Shown: piece after piece, positions 18,002-26,377 of the stretch
Layout of the letters: each line of letters begins with the position of its first letter
Position numbering within the stretch: the stretch's first letter is position 1
Source of the DNA: Myxococcus sp. RHSTA-1-4
GTDB taxonomy: Bacteria; Myxococcota; Myxococcia; Myxococcales; Myxococcaceae
Length of the DNA stretch: 64,000 bases
Assembly (NCBI RefSeq): GCF_020037125.1
Contig: NZ_JAIQDG010000014.1
Location: forward strand, 62,001-126,000
Direction: 5' to 3'
Translations under genes and position numbers: made by a program
Notes under the pieces: generated by a model
Told to the model about the DNA's origin: nothing
The model's database searches: none
What the model saw: only the letters and a program-made list of their open reading frames with translations

Positions 18002-18524
18002 GCTCGCCCGCCGCGCGAGGTGGGCGTACGAGAAGGGACGGCTGGCGCGGGCGTTGCCGCTCGGTGGCTACGGCGTGGTGCTGGTGCTGTGCGCGGTGGT
18101 GCTGCGCTCGAGCGTGGGCTCGGGGACGCTGGCCCTGGGGGCGGTCTTCACGGCACTGCTGGTGGGCTACGGCTGGCGGGGTGGGGTGCTGGGGCGGGCG
18201 GTGGTGCCCGGCGTGCTGGGCGGGGTGATGCCGCTGCTGGTGCCTCCCCTGGTGGTGGCCTCCGGACACGTGTGCGCCTCGGGCTGCCGGGCGTTCTGCC
18301 TGCTGGCCTGCGTGGGCGGCGGCGTGCTGGCGGGCCTTCTCATCACCCGCGCGTCCTCGGCGTCCCCGGTGGACGAGCGCGGCCGCTTCGTGCTCGCGGC
18401 GGGCGTGCTCGCCACGTTGTGCGGCGCGCTCACCTGCGTCCTCTACGGCGTGTCTGGCGTCATCGGGCTGATGACGGGCCTGGCGCTCGCGTCCGCGCCC
18501 GGGCTGGTGCTGCGCCGGGCCTGA
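17988..18524 (+). CDS. polytopic membrane protein, candidate anti-sigma factor
   Basis: A 178-residue protein. A charged N-terminal ~20 residues (ESSELARRARWAYEKGRLAR) precede five to six transmembrane helices. Its start lies within the 3' end of the ECF sigma gene. By analogy with CarR, the membrane anti-sigma of CarQ in Myxococcus, it may hold the sigma factor at the membrane until a signal arrives. No HxxxCxxC zinc anti-sigma motif is visible, so this role is inferred only from overlap and topology. Confidence 0.72.
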   Translation: MESSELARRARWAYEKGRLARALPLGGYGVVLVLCAVVLRSSVGSGTLALGAVFTALLVGYGWRGGVLGRAVVPGVLGGVMPLLVPPLVVASGHVCASGCRAFCLLACVGGGVLAGLLITRASSASPVDERGRFVLAAGVLATLCGALTCVLYGVSGVIGLMTGLALASAPGLVLRRA

Positions 18525-18531
18525 GAAACAC

Positions 18532-18702
18532 CTGAACCACGACACGCGCTCCCCGCCGCTTCCGCTGGAGATGGTGGGACGCACGGACTGAACCGCGACA
18601 CACGTCCCTCGCCGCTTCCCGCTGGAGGTGGCGGGACATGCGGCCTGAACCACGCCACACGCCCCTGGCCGCCTCTACTGGAGGTGGCGGGAGGCACGGG
18701 AG
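18532..18702. repeat. three-copy degenerate tandem repeat, ~57-bp period
   Basis: Copies begin at 18532, 18588 and 18645, each with CTGAACC near its left end and a GCTGGAGGTGGCGGGA-like block near its right end. The last copy runs into the ribosome-binding region of the PD40 gene. The period is 19 codons, but no frame looks like a real protein. Confidence 0.75.
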
Positions 18703-18706
18703 AGTC

Positions 18707-19654
18707 ATGTCCACCGTCGCTTCGCTCGCGCTGCTCGTCTCGCTGTCCGCCGCGCCGGCCGCCCCCCAGGCGCCGCGCGTCTTTGCTCCGGATGTCGTGT
18801 CCAGCGCGCACGAGGAGTTCGGCGCCGCCTTCACGCCGGACGGCAACACCGTCTACTTCAACCGCGCGGACCCCACGCGCTTCACCTTCCAGCTCATCAT
18901 GGTGAGCCACTTCCGGGGCGGACGGTGGACGAGGCCCGAGGTGGCGCCCTTCTCGGGACGCTGGCGGGACATCGACCCGGCGCTGTCTCCGGACGGGCGG
19001 CGGCTCTTCTTCGCCTCCAACCGGCCGCTGAAGGAGGGCGAGCCGGTGCGCAAGGACTTCGACGTCTGGATGGTGGAGCGCGAGGGGAACGGGTGGGGCG
19101 CGCCGCGCCATGTGCCGGAGGTGAGCACGGAGGAGTCGGAGACGAACACCTCCGTCACCGCGGACGGCACGCTTTACGTCACGCGCACGCCCACCGGTGG
19201 CAAACGAGCCATCCACCGCCACGCGTGGAAGGACGGCCGCTACGGGCCGGGCGAGAAACTGCCGGCGCCCGTCAATGACCCGGTGCACGGGGCGGGCAAC
19301 CACTTCATCTCCCCGGACGAGCGCTATCTCCTCTTCAGCTCGGAGGACCGGCCTGGCAGCCTGGGCAGATACGACCTCTGGGTGTCCTTTCGCCAGGACG
19401 GCGGCTGGAGCACGCCACGCAACCTGGGCGCGGCGGTGAACCGGGGCGACGTGCTGACGCCGGTGGTGGTGCCCGCGCGCGGGGTGCTGGTGTTCGCGTC
19501 GCGGCTGCCCTTCCAGACGGAGCCACGCGCGAAGCCCTACACCACCGAGGAATTCGAGGTGCGTCTGCGCTCGCCGGGCAACGGTCAGGGAGACCTGTAT
19601 GAGGTGGCTCTCTCCGCGGTGGGGCTGCCCACGGACACCGTGGCGCCACGCTGA
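18707..19654 (+). CDS. secreted PD40 (TolB-like beta-propeller) protein
   Basis: About 315 residues with an N-terminal signal sequence (LALLVSLSAAPAAP). Several WD40-like PD40 blades follow: AAFTPDGNTVYFNR, PALSPDGRRLFFASNR and HFISPDERYLLFSSED, then SFRQDGGWSTPRNLG. Such periplasmic propellers bind partners rather than catalyse. The ATG used follows GGGAGAG closely. The gene is bracketed by tandem repeats: a 57-bp family ends at its ribosome-binding site and a second family begins inside its last 15 codons and continues beyond the stop, so its 3' end has probably been reshaped by repeat expansion. Confidence 0.85.
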   Translation: MSTVASLALLVSLSAAPAAPQAPRVFAPDVVSSAHEEFGAAFTPDGNTVYFNRADPTRFTFQLIMVSHFRGGRWTRPEVAPFSGRWRDIDPALSPDGRRLFFASNRPLKEGEPVRKDFDVWMVEREGNGWGAPRHVPEVSTEESETNTSVTADGTLYVTRTPTGGKRAIHRHAWKDGRYGPGEKLPAPVNDPVHGAGNHFISPDERYLLFSSEDRPGSLGRYDLWVSFRQDGGWSTPRNLGAAVNRGDVLTPVVVPARGVLVFASRLPFQTEPRAKPYTTEEFEVRLRSPGNGQGDLYEVALSAVGLPTDTVAPR

Positions 19655-19850
19655 GAGTCCGCCGTGAAGAGGCCTTCTCCGCGGTGGGGTTGCCCACGGA
19701 CAAGGCAGCATCGCGCTGAGCGTGCACCGTGGCGGATTGTCTCCGCGTGGATGGCCATGGACGCGGTGGTGTCGCACCGAGCGCATCGTGACGTGGCTCC
19801 TTCGGTGGTGAGGTGACCCACGGACGCGGTGGTGTCTCACGGAGGGTGCG
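19612..19850. repeat. four-copy degenerate tandem repeat crossing the stop codon of the PD40 gene
   Basis: Copies begin near 19612, 19677, 19741 and 19798 (periods 65, 64, 57). Copy 1 encodes the last residues of the PD40 protein and its stop; the first two copies share an almost identical 25-base core, CTCCGCGGTGGGG plus GCCCACGGAC. The later copies fill most of the 274-base gap to the thioesterase gene. Confidence 0.75.
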
Positions 19851-19928
19851 CGTGTGCGGCGCCGGGGAATGCCGTACCCGCAGTGGGGCCACCGGAGCCG
19901 TCCCCGGCTTGCTACGGTGCGTCACGAC

Positions 19929-20732
19929 ATGACCGCCGCCTTCCTTGCCGCCACCACGCCCGAGCCCCTCTCACCCGGCCGCTACCGCATCCGCTTCACC
20001 TCGCCCTGGTATCAGGGGAGGGGCGCTTTCGGAGGCGTGGTCGCGGGCGCGGCTCTGCGCGCGCTGGAGCATCACGTGGGAGCCGCCGGGCGGCCGGTGC
20101 GCTCGTTCACCGCGCACTTCTGTTCTCCGGCGGTGGAGGGGGAGGCGGAGGTGCTGACTCGCGTCGAGCGCGCGGGAAAGCTCGTCACCCATGCCACCGT
20201 GCGGGTGGAGAACGCGGCGGGCGTGGTGTGCGTGGCCAGCGCGACGTTTGGCGCGGCACGTGGCGGGACGCTGGAGTACTTCGACGTGCCGCGCCCGGAG
20301 GTGCCTCCACCGCACGAGGTGCCGGTGGTGCCGGGCGACGTGCCCATGCCGACCTTCTGCCAGTTCTTCGAGTACCGCTTCTGCATCGGCGCGGCGCCGT
20401 ACTCGGGGGCGCCGGTGGCGGAGACGGGAGGCTGGATTCGCCCCAGGGACCCGGTGGTGCTGGACGCACCGTTGTGCGTGGGGCTGATGGATGCGTACCC
20501 GCCGTCGGTGCTGTCGCGCGTGGAGGGCTTCCAGGCGGCGGCGAGCGTGGACTTCCGGGTGGATTTCTTCCACGCGCTGCCGCGTCCGGGCCTGGGCGCG
20601 GACGCGCACTTCCTCCGCACGGGACGCTCGCGCCAGGCGGCGGGCGGCTACGCGGAGGACTACCAGCAGCTCTGGACGGAGGACGGAGTCCTGCTGGCGC
20701 AGTGCCGGCAGCTCTTCGCGCTGCTCGGCTGA
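19929..20732 (+). CDS. acyl-CoA thioesterase-like protein (double hot-dog, TesB type)
   Basis: A 267-residue protein organised as two hot-dog halves. The N-terminal half has the typical GAFGGVVAGAALRALEHHV helix and the RSFTAHFCSPA strand. The C-terminal half has the PPSVLSRVEGFQAAASVDFRVDFFHALP segment, in which an Asp/Gln pair is usual for TesB-like thioesterases that hydrolyse acyl-CoA. The start chosen gives the usual family N-terminus; an upstream ATG would add 25 residues derived from repeat-rich DNA. It stands alone between two repeat zones. The substrate is unknown. Confidence 0.82.
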   Translation: MTAAFLAATTPEPLSPGRYRIRFTSPWYQGRGAFGGVVAGAALRALEHHVGAAGRPVRSFTAHFCSPAVEGEAEVLTRVERAGKLVTHATVRVENAAGVVCVASATFGAARGGTLEYFDVPRPEVPPPHEVPVVPGDVPMPTFCQFFEYRFCIGAAPYSGAPVAETGGWIRPRDPVVLDAPLCVGLMDAYPPSVLSRVEGFQAAASVDFRVDFFHALPRPGLGADAHFLRTGRSRQAAGGYAEDYQQLWTEDGVLLAQCRQLFALLG

Positions 20733-21189
20733 TTCATGCCGCGGTAGGAAGCACATGAGACCATGCGCCGCCCGGCGGTGCCTGGGCCATGGCGCTCCAT
20801 CGAAGAGGGCACGGACGGGGTGGCCCTCGATGGATGCAATCGCGTCGCACGTACCAGGATGGGCGTTCCATCGCGCTCGCGGTCGCCCGAGAGCCAGGAC
20901 GCTCGGCTCTCGAATCCCTCCATCGAGAAATCGGGCACCTGCCCCGCTGATGCCAGGCGGCGCGATTGCCAGATGACACAGCCACGCGATTGCGGTGCCG
21001 ACAACCGCGTGGGGGCGCCACGTGAGTTGAGTCCTCGCCCCACTCTCGGGGGGCATGGCCCGGCGCCACTCTGTCGGAGACAGGCGCCTCGGGTGATGCG
21101 GCTCCGGTGGCCAACGCGACTCCGCCAGTCCTCTCGGCCTCGACGTGCTCCGCGACAGGCGCCGACGTGCTGGTGCCCATGGTCTCGGA
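20733..21189. other. non-coding stretch, no gene seen
   Basis: About 450 bases with weaker third-position GC bias than the neighbours. Frames on both strands are open by chance but show no family motifs. It may include the decayed C-terminal half of the TetR gene to its right. Confidence 0.5.
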
Positions 21190-21538
21190 GTCCTCCGTCC
21201 TCGCCGCCCTCGAAGAAGATGTGCCAGGGCATGAAGGCGAAGTGGAAGCACTCCGGTCTCCTCGTCGCGAACCAGGCCAGCTGCCGCCAGAAGTCCTCGA
21301 AGTCCTCGCGGAAGCCTCTGCCCTCCCGCGAGCTCGGCTCCACCTCGAAGACGATGCGCGCGATGCGGCACAGCTCGCTGTCGGCCCACTGACGCACCCG
21401 GTGGGCGAAGGCGCCCTTGCTGCCGTAGCGCCGGTAGAAGCTGCCCACCGACAGGCCCGCCGCCCTCGCCATCTCCTCGGCCCGCGCGTTGCCGTAGCCC
21501 CGCAGCGCCAGCACCGCCGCCGAGTCCCGCATGCTCAT
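21190..21538 (-). pseudogene. TetR-family regulator remnant
   Basis: About 115 residues are recognisable: a TetR helix-turn-helix (LALRGYGNARAEEMARAAGL then SVGSFYRRYGSKGAF) and the first ligand-domain helices through FMPWHIFFEGGEDGG. After that the frame continues but loses family character. A complete TetR is ~190-210 residues, so about half is missing or frameshifted. On the N-terminal side the frame stays open through KGIWTAEQLYL without ATG or GTG, so the original start also seems lost or replaced by repeat DNA. The gene abuts the hairpin repeat array, which could have disrupted it. A short functional protein starting at this ATG is less likely. Confidence 0.6.
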
Positions 21539-21604
21539 GAGGTACAGCTGCTCCGCCGTCCATATCCCCTTCCCCTCCCGCCCTTGGGGCGACGCTCCGC
21601 TGAA

Positions 21605-22290
21605 AGGAGCGCTCCTCCCGCGGCATGGTGTCTACCTCAGGGGGCTGACATGCCAGGGAGGCAAAGACCTGCGAGCAGTGAGGACCGGACAGGTCAGTTG
21701 GAACGGACGCTCCGTTCCGGCCACGGGCGGCTCGGAGGCTGCCCTTGAGCAGTGGGGCCACGTGGAACGGACCCTCCATTTCGGCCCGGCGGCTTTGGGG
21801 ACGGACATTGCGGAGATGCGGGGCCCCATTGGGGCGAGGGGCTGGCGGGCCACGTGGAACGGACGCTCCGTTCCGGCCACGGGCGGCCGGGGCGGCTGAC
21901 ATCTTACATGGCAGGAGACAAAGCCCATGAGCGGCGCCGACCTGGCAGGCCATGCGGAACGGACGCTCCATTCCGGCCCCGGCGGCTTTGGGGGCGGACA
22001 CCGCGGGAGACGAGGCTCGTGTGCGGTGATGACCCGGCTGGCCACCTGGAACGGAAGCTCCGTTCCAGGCACGGGCGGCCGGGAGCTGGGGGGGCGCGCC
22101 GGGGATGCAGGGCCCGCGGGCGGTGATGACCCGGCAGGCCACCTGGAACGGAAGCTCCGTTCCAGGCACAGGCGGCCGGGAACTGGGGGGCGTGCCGGGG
22201 GGGGCAGGGCCTACGGGCGGTGATGACCTGGCAGGCCCTTTGGAACGGAGGCTCCACTCCGGACATGGCGGCCCGGAGGGTCATAGCGGG
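21605..22290. repeat. seven-copy hairpin-forming tandem repeat array
   Basis: The core GGAACGGANGCTCCGTTCC, an 8-bp perfect stem, recurs at 21700, 21764, 21856, 21956, 22048, 22145 and 22242. Spacing is 64, 92, 100, 92, 97 and 97 bases. Copies 1, 3, 5 and 6 keep the stem intact; 2, 4 and 7 have substitutions. A degenerate relative, AGGAGC-GCTCCT, lies at 21605-21616. The intervening sequence also repeats (GGGCGGTGATGACC). No believable gene occupies this ~900-base gap. Confidence 0.85.
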
Positions 22291-22445
22291 AAGTCGTGGC
22301 CCGGGAGACAGGGCCTGGGCTTCACGTGTCCTCGCGCTCCGGGCACTCCGAACATGCCCGAGGTACCGTTCCCACTACCGCGTGGCCGGTGTGGCCCCGC
22401 GGCAGGACTCATCCATGTCCTGAATCAGCCGCCGGCGAGGTGGAG

Positions 22446-23717
22446 ATGAAGGACGAAGCCGTGGACCCGGAGCATGCCTCGCTGCTCGTGGCCATCGGCC
22501 GTGCGCTCGGAAGCGATGGGCCGTACCTGGAGGTCGAGGGCGAGCCTGGAGACGCTCTCCACCTCGGGACGCGGAGCCTGCTGCCCGTGGGGACCCGTCG
22601 CGTGGTGCTGGGCGGCGCGGTGGACCCGGCGACCGGGCGCGTGGCGTGGGTCGAGCAACTGACGGGCGAGCCCGACGGCGACGGCCATGTGCCGGTGAGC
22701 ATCGACCTCCACTTCGCCTGGGAGGGACGGCGCCAGGGCCAGGTCGAGGTGCCCACGTACAACCCCTACTTCGGCTGCGACGTGGGCTTCATGGGCTGGT
22801 ACGGCGGCGCGCTGGTCGTCATCTACCGCGAGAAGCACCGGACGCTCGCGGTGCGGCTGTCGCCTCCCGCCACGGCGCTGGAGGTGGCGGTGCTCGGGGA
22901 CACGTGGGCCCTGGACGAGGACACGGTGTACTTCGTCTCCCACCATCCCGGGCTCATCGAGGGGCGGCTGCTGCCCTCCCTGGCCAGGGCGTTGCCCCTG
23001 CCCATTCCCCGCCCACCCGGGGCGGTGCAGTTCTGGCGGCATGCCCCGGGGACCCTGGCGCTGGCCCCGTATCTCCCCTTCGGCCGGGGCGACACCCGGG
23101 ACTCGTACCGGGCCAGGCTGGAGGCCGCGCGTGGGTCGGCGCGCCTCGTTCCCCTGCCACCGCGGGGGGCTCGCGCGCTGCCGGGGCCGCCGGAGCGGCT
23201 GTGGAAGCGACTGGAGGAACTGCTCGCGGAGACCGCGCCGCCGCTCCTGGGCGTGGACGTGCTGGTGGGGGCCGTGGCCGCGCCCTTCTGGCGCGACGAG
23301 ACGCCGCTCGCGACGGGCTACACCAGCGGGAGTCAGGCGCGCTGGAGCAGTCCCAGGTACCTGCCGGTGTACTGGTACCGGCTCCTGCGGGAGGACGGCC
23401 GCGCGGCGGAGGCCGAGGCGTGGCTGCACTGGCTGGAGCGGGTGGCGCGGATGGACGGCGTGGACCCGGCGCCGTGGACGCGGGACGCGCCGCCGGAGGA
23501 AGTCACTGCCTGGACGGCGCTCCGCTACCTGCGCACGCGCGCCAGGGTGCTGGCGAGGACGTGCCGCACGGGCCGGCTTCCGGAGCGGGAGTCCTGCCAC
23601 CTGTTCTCCGGCCCGCGCAGGACCCGGGAGCTGGAGGAGGACGCATTTCAGCCTCCCGGCTTCCGAGAGGTGCTGCGCCAGTTGGTGGCGCGCGGGCCGA
23701 GGTCGCTGTCCGACTGA
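22446..23717 (+). CDS. hypothetical protein, 423 residues
   Basis: A soluble protein with no signal peptide or membrane segment and no family I can name. Coding bias is strong throughout. It has aromatic- and Gly-rich strands early (YNPYFGCDVGFMGWYGG) and a helical C-terminal half with repeated Trp/Arg (EAEAWLHWLERVARMDG). GAGGTGGAG just upstream supports the ATG. It is the first gene after the hairpin array and is convergent with the EEP nuclease. Nothing in its surroundings suggests a function. Confidence 0.75.
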   Translation: MKDEAVDPEHASLLVAIGRALGSDGPYLEVEGEPGDALHLGTRSLLPVGTRRVVLGGAVDPATGRVAWVEQLTGEPDGDGHVPVSIDLHFAWEGRRQGQVEVPTYNPYFGCDVGFMGWYGGALVVIYREKHRTLAVRLSPPATALEVAVLGDTWALDEDTVYFVSHHPGLIEGRLLPSLARALPLPIPRPPGAVQFWRHAPGTLALAPYLPFGRGDTRDSYRARLEAARGSARLVPLPPRGARALPGPPERLWKRLEELLAETAPPLLGVDVLVGAVAAPFWRDETPLATGYTSGSQARWSSPRYLPVYWYRLLREDGRAAEAEAWLHWLERVARMDGVDPAPWTRDAPPEEVTAWTALRYLRTRARVLARTCRTGRLPERESCHLFSGPRRTRELEEDAFQPPGFREVLRQLVARGPRSLSD

Positions 23718-23771
23718 GCGGTGGCACGGTGCCGGCGGCTCGTCGCGCCGCTCGGCCGAGCCACCCTCCCG

Positions 23772-24551
23772 TCAGCCCTGGGACTGCCCGGGCCCCGCCC
23801 AATCCAGCTCGGCCATGACGGGGAAGTGGTCCGACAGGAACGCGTCCACCCGCGCGTAGCGCGTGAAGCGCAGCTCCGGTGACGCGAGAATCCAGTCCAG
23901 CCGCTCGCGAGGCCAGCTCACGGTGTACGTGGGCTCGCCGCTCCCGAGCGCATGGGCGTGGAGCCCGGCGGACTCGCACAGCCGCTCCACCGTGCGGTCG
24001 GGAGTGCCCTCGCGGGAGTTGAGGTCGCCCATCACCACGCGAGCCCGCGCGGGACGCTGGCCCAGCGCATGCGCCAGCCGCCGCACCTGCCGCAGCCGCC
24101 GTTCCGGGGAGAACGGGTCCAGGTGCACGGACACCATGTCGATGCTCATGCCCTGCCAGTGAATGGACGCGGCGACGTAGCCCTTGTCCACGGCGCGGTC
24201 CGCCTCGAAGGAGCGGGCCTCCGGCGCATGCAGTGGCAGGCGTGACAGCAGCGCCGTGCCCTGCGCGAAGAGTCCGGGCACCCGCAGGTGCGGGCCATGC
24301 AGGACGTGTCCGTAGCCCGCCTTCTTGGCGACGTGGGCCACCTGGTCCACCCCGCCGCTGAACAGGCACTGGCGGTCCACCTCCTGCAGCGCCACCACGT
24401 CCGCCGCCTCGCGGGCGAGCAGCGCGGCAATCCCATCCAGCGTCCGCCGCAGGCCCCACGGCGTCCGCAGGAAGGGCATGGGCACCCGCCAGGGAGCGCC
24501 GTGCGCGACGTTGAGCGTGAGGACCCGGAGTGGCACGGGGACAGCGAACAC
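23772..24551 (-). CDS. endonuclease/exonuclease/phosphatase-family protein
   Basis: A 259-residue metal-dependent phosphoesterase of the EEP fold (DNase I / exonuclease III / sphingomyelinase superfamily), starting at GTG. The conserved motifs are in order: LRVLTLNVAHG, VVALQEVDRQ (metal Glu), a strand with IDMVSVHLDPFS, VVMGDLNSRE (Asp/Asn) and the final LDWILASPEL...SDHFPVMAEL (catalytic His). It lacks a signal peptide, so an intracellular nuclease or phosphatase is more likely than a secreted toxin. The substrate cannot be read from sequence. It lies 43 bases upstream of nothing related; the response regulator to its right is separately encoded on the same strand. Confidence 0.9.
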   Translation of the reverse strand: MFAVPVPLRVLTLNVAHGAPWRVPMPFLRTPWGLRRTLDGIAALLAREAADVVALQEVDRQCLFSGGVDQVAHVAKKAGYGHVLHGPHLRVPGLFAQGTALLSRLPLHAPEARSFEADRAVDKGYVAASIHWQGMSIDMVSVHLDPFSPERRLRQVRRLAHALGQRPARARVVMGDLNSREGTPDRTVERLCESAGLHAHALGSGEPTYTVSWPRERLDWILASPELRFTRYARVDAFLSDHFPVMAELDWAGPGQSQG

Positions 24552-24594
24552 GGACGCCGGCCCGGGGCCAACCGTTTTCGCCCGTGCGCGCCCG

Positions 24595-24963
24595 TCAGGC
24601 CGCGGCGGAGCCGAGCTGCTTGACGAGCAGCCGCACCAGCTCGACGGGCTGGATGGGCTTGGGCAGCAGCTCCGCGCCGTAGCGGATGGCGACGGGGAGG
24701 ATGTCGTCCAGCTCGTCGTGCCCGGTGAGGAAGATGAAGGGCACGTGGCAGTTCTGCAGCTCGCGCATGGCCGTCAGCACGTCCGCGCCCGTCATCTCCG
24801 GCATGTTGTAGTCGCAGAGGATGGCGGAGATGTCGGCGACGCTCATCTTGAACGCCTCCGCCGGGGTCTGCACCGTCACCACTCCGTAGCCCGCGGTCTG
24901 GAGGATGTCCCGCACCACGGTGAGCACGAAGGAGTCGTCATCGATGACCAGGACGTTGTGCAT
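24595..24963 (-). CDS. single-domain response regulator (CheY-like)
   Basis: A 122-residue stand-alone receiver. Acidic pocket DDD at residues 8-10, phospho-acceptor Asp51 in ILCDYNMP, Thr80 in FIFLTGHD and Lys102 in PKPIQP are all present, so it should be phosphorylatable. There is no output domain, so it probably acts by protein contact, as CheY does, or relays phosphate in a branched pathway. No histidine kinase is adjacent. The open frame continues upstream, but the MHNVLVIDDD start gives the standard receiver N-terminus. Confidence 0.93.
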   Translation of the reverse strand: MHNVLVIDDDSFVLTVVRDILQTAGYGVVTVQTPAEAFKMSVADISAILCDYNMPEMTGADVLTAMRELQNCHVPFIFLTGHDELDDILPVAIRYGAELLPKPIQPVELVRLLVKQLGSAAA

Positions 24964-25043
24964 CGTGGGGGGTCTCCGAGGGGCAAACACACCCATCCTA
25001 GCCGAGCCCCCTTCCGATGACGCAACGCCCCAGGACACGTGCC

Positions 25044-25434
25044 TCAACGGGACGTGCCGGGTCGTGACGGCCCCGTGACCGAGGGGGCGGCGGAGGGGAT
25101 GAGCACCAGGTCCTCCTGCGGGGGGATGAGGTACTCGGCGCCCGTCTCGGTGACGACGGCCATCTCCTCCACGGAGATGAGGCGCATCAGGTCCGGCGCA
25201 CCGTCCTTCCCCGCGAAGAAGCCGTCGAAGGCGAACATCTGCCCCGGGCGGACCGCGCGCGCGGCCTGCCCCCTGGCCGGCTCGCCCCTCTGGGTCGAGC
25301 TGCGCGGTGAGCGCGGCGGCCTTTCGGAGGATGTCCACCTCCTCGGGCAGCTTCACGGAGAGCCACTCGGAGACGAGGTCCTCGGAGGACACCCGCTTCC
25401 TGCGGAGCGCGAGTACGGGCCGTGCGCGCGTCAT
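25044..25434 (-). pseudogene. M24 (Xaa-Pro dipeptidase-like) peptidase remnant, internally deleted and frameshifted
   Basis: Two fragments of an M24 metallopeptidase lie next to each other. The first, in one frame, includes KLPEEVDILRKAAALTAQ, the helix that precedes the pita-bread catalytic domain. The second, in the +1 frame, runs PGQMFAFDGFFAGKDG and then ISVEEMAVVTETGAEYLIPP, the end of that domain. About 180 residues with most metal ligands are missing in between. One extra base in the C-run at 25285-25288 (plus strand) would explain the frame change. The result cannot be a working peptidase. Confidence 0.65.
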
Positions 25435-25591
25435 GCGGCGGGAGTCCTTTCGGGGAGGAGGCGCCCATCTTCCCCGAGGCCGTCCCCCGGGAGCACCGTC
25501 CCGGTGTGAAGTCGTGTCAGGCCCGTGTGAAGAAGTCCGGGCGGACGGGGACATGCAAGCGCGGGGGCCGTGGCTCGTTTAAGGTGGAGAC

Positions 25592-26377
25592 ATGGCCAAG
25601 AGCTCCTCCCGGAAGTCCCCCGCGAAGGCGAAGAAGCCCGCGGGCCGTGCCGCCCCCGCGAAGGCGAAGAAGCCCTCCGCCCCGGTGAAGCCGCCCGCGC
25701 CGCGCAAGGTCGTGGCGGAGGCCGTCGCTCCGGACTCGAAGCAGCCGCGTCCTCCCGTCCTGGAGGCCGAGCCCGTGCTGGAGCCCGAGCCCGGCGCCGC
25801 GCCCGAGTCCCGGAAGGCCCTGCCCGCCGGAGAGCCCGCGGGCCGCGTCCTGCCCTTCGAAATCGACCCGAAGCGCCTGGAGGAGGGGCTGCGCAAGCTC
25901 CAGGGCGAGGTGGTGCACTGGGCCAACAAGGGCCGCTACACCCGGGTGCGCTTCAAGTTCCGCGGCAAGCAGTTGCTGCCGGACCTGCCGCTGGCCGCCG
26001 TCGCCGCCGCGGAGGGGCTCACGTTCTACTGGGGCGGAATCCTCCGGGCGCTCATCGCCAACGTGGTGGGCGGCAGTGTGTTCCAGGTGGAGCTGGTCAA
26101 CGACGCGGAGAAGCGGGTGCAGGCCGGCAAGGAGGCGCTCCTGTCGGGTGACGTGGACCAGGCGCTGGCCCTCTTCCGCGAGGCCGTGTCCATGGACCGC
26201 GACCTGGCCTCCGCGCACCTCAACGTGGGTGTCGCCCTCAAGCTCAAGGGAGACCGCGAGGGCGCGCTGGCGGCCTTCGAGAAGGCGAAGGAGAAGGACC
26301 CGGAAGGGGCCATCGGCACCGAGGCCGAGCGGCTGGCCGCCCCCTTGCGCCCCCAGGGCTCGGCGCGCTCCGCCTGA
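25592..26377 (+). CDS. TPR protein with histone H1-like lysine/proline-rich N-terminus
   Basis: 261 residues. The first ~80 are dominated by AKAKKP and PAP repeats, like the basic tails of bacterial H1-like (Hc1/AlgR3-type) proteins. A globular segment of ~85 residues follows (RLEEGLRKLQGEVVHWANKG). The C-terminus holds two TPR-like helices pairs (ALALFREAVSMDRDLASAHL and GDREGALAAFEKAKEKDPEG). A nucleic-acid-binding scaffold is a reasonable inference from charge and repeats, but no enzymatic motif is present. It ends in a strong terminator and precedes gyrA without being cotranscribed with it. Confidence 0.82.
   Translation: MAKSSSRKSPAKAKKPAGRAAPAKAKKPSAPVKPPAPRKVVAEAVAPDSKQPRPPVLEAEPVLEPEPGAAPESRKALPAGEPAGRVLPFEIDPKRLEEGLRKLQGEVVHWANKGRYTRVRFKFRGKQLLPDLPLAAVAAAEGLTFYWGGILRALIANVVGGSVFQVELVNDAEKRVQAGKEALLSGDVDQALALFREAVSMDRDLASAHLNVGVALKLKGDREGALAAFEKAKEKDPEGAIGTEAERLAAPLRPQGSARSA

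Noticed and set aside
19971..22169. 732-codon minus-strand frame with repeated NGASVP-type peptides
   Set aside because: The peptides come from translating the DNA hairpin repeats; no start signal and it crosses the thioesterase gene.
21605..22290. CRISPR array
   Set aside because: Repeats are palindromic 19-mers in ~97-base units whose 'spacers' are themselves repeated; no cas genes.
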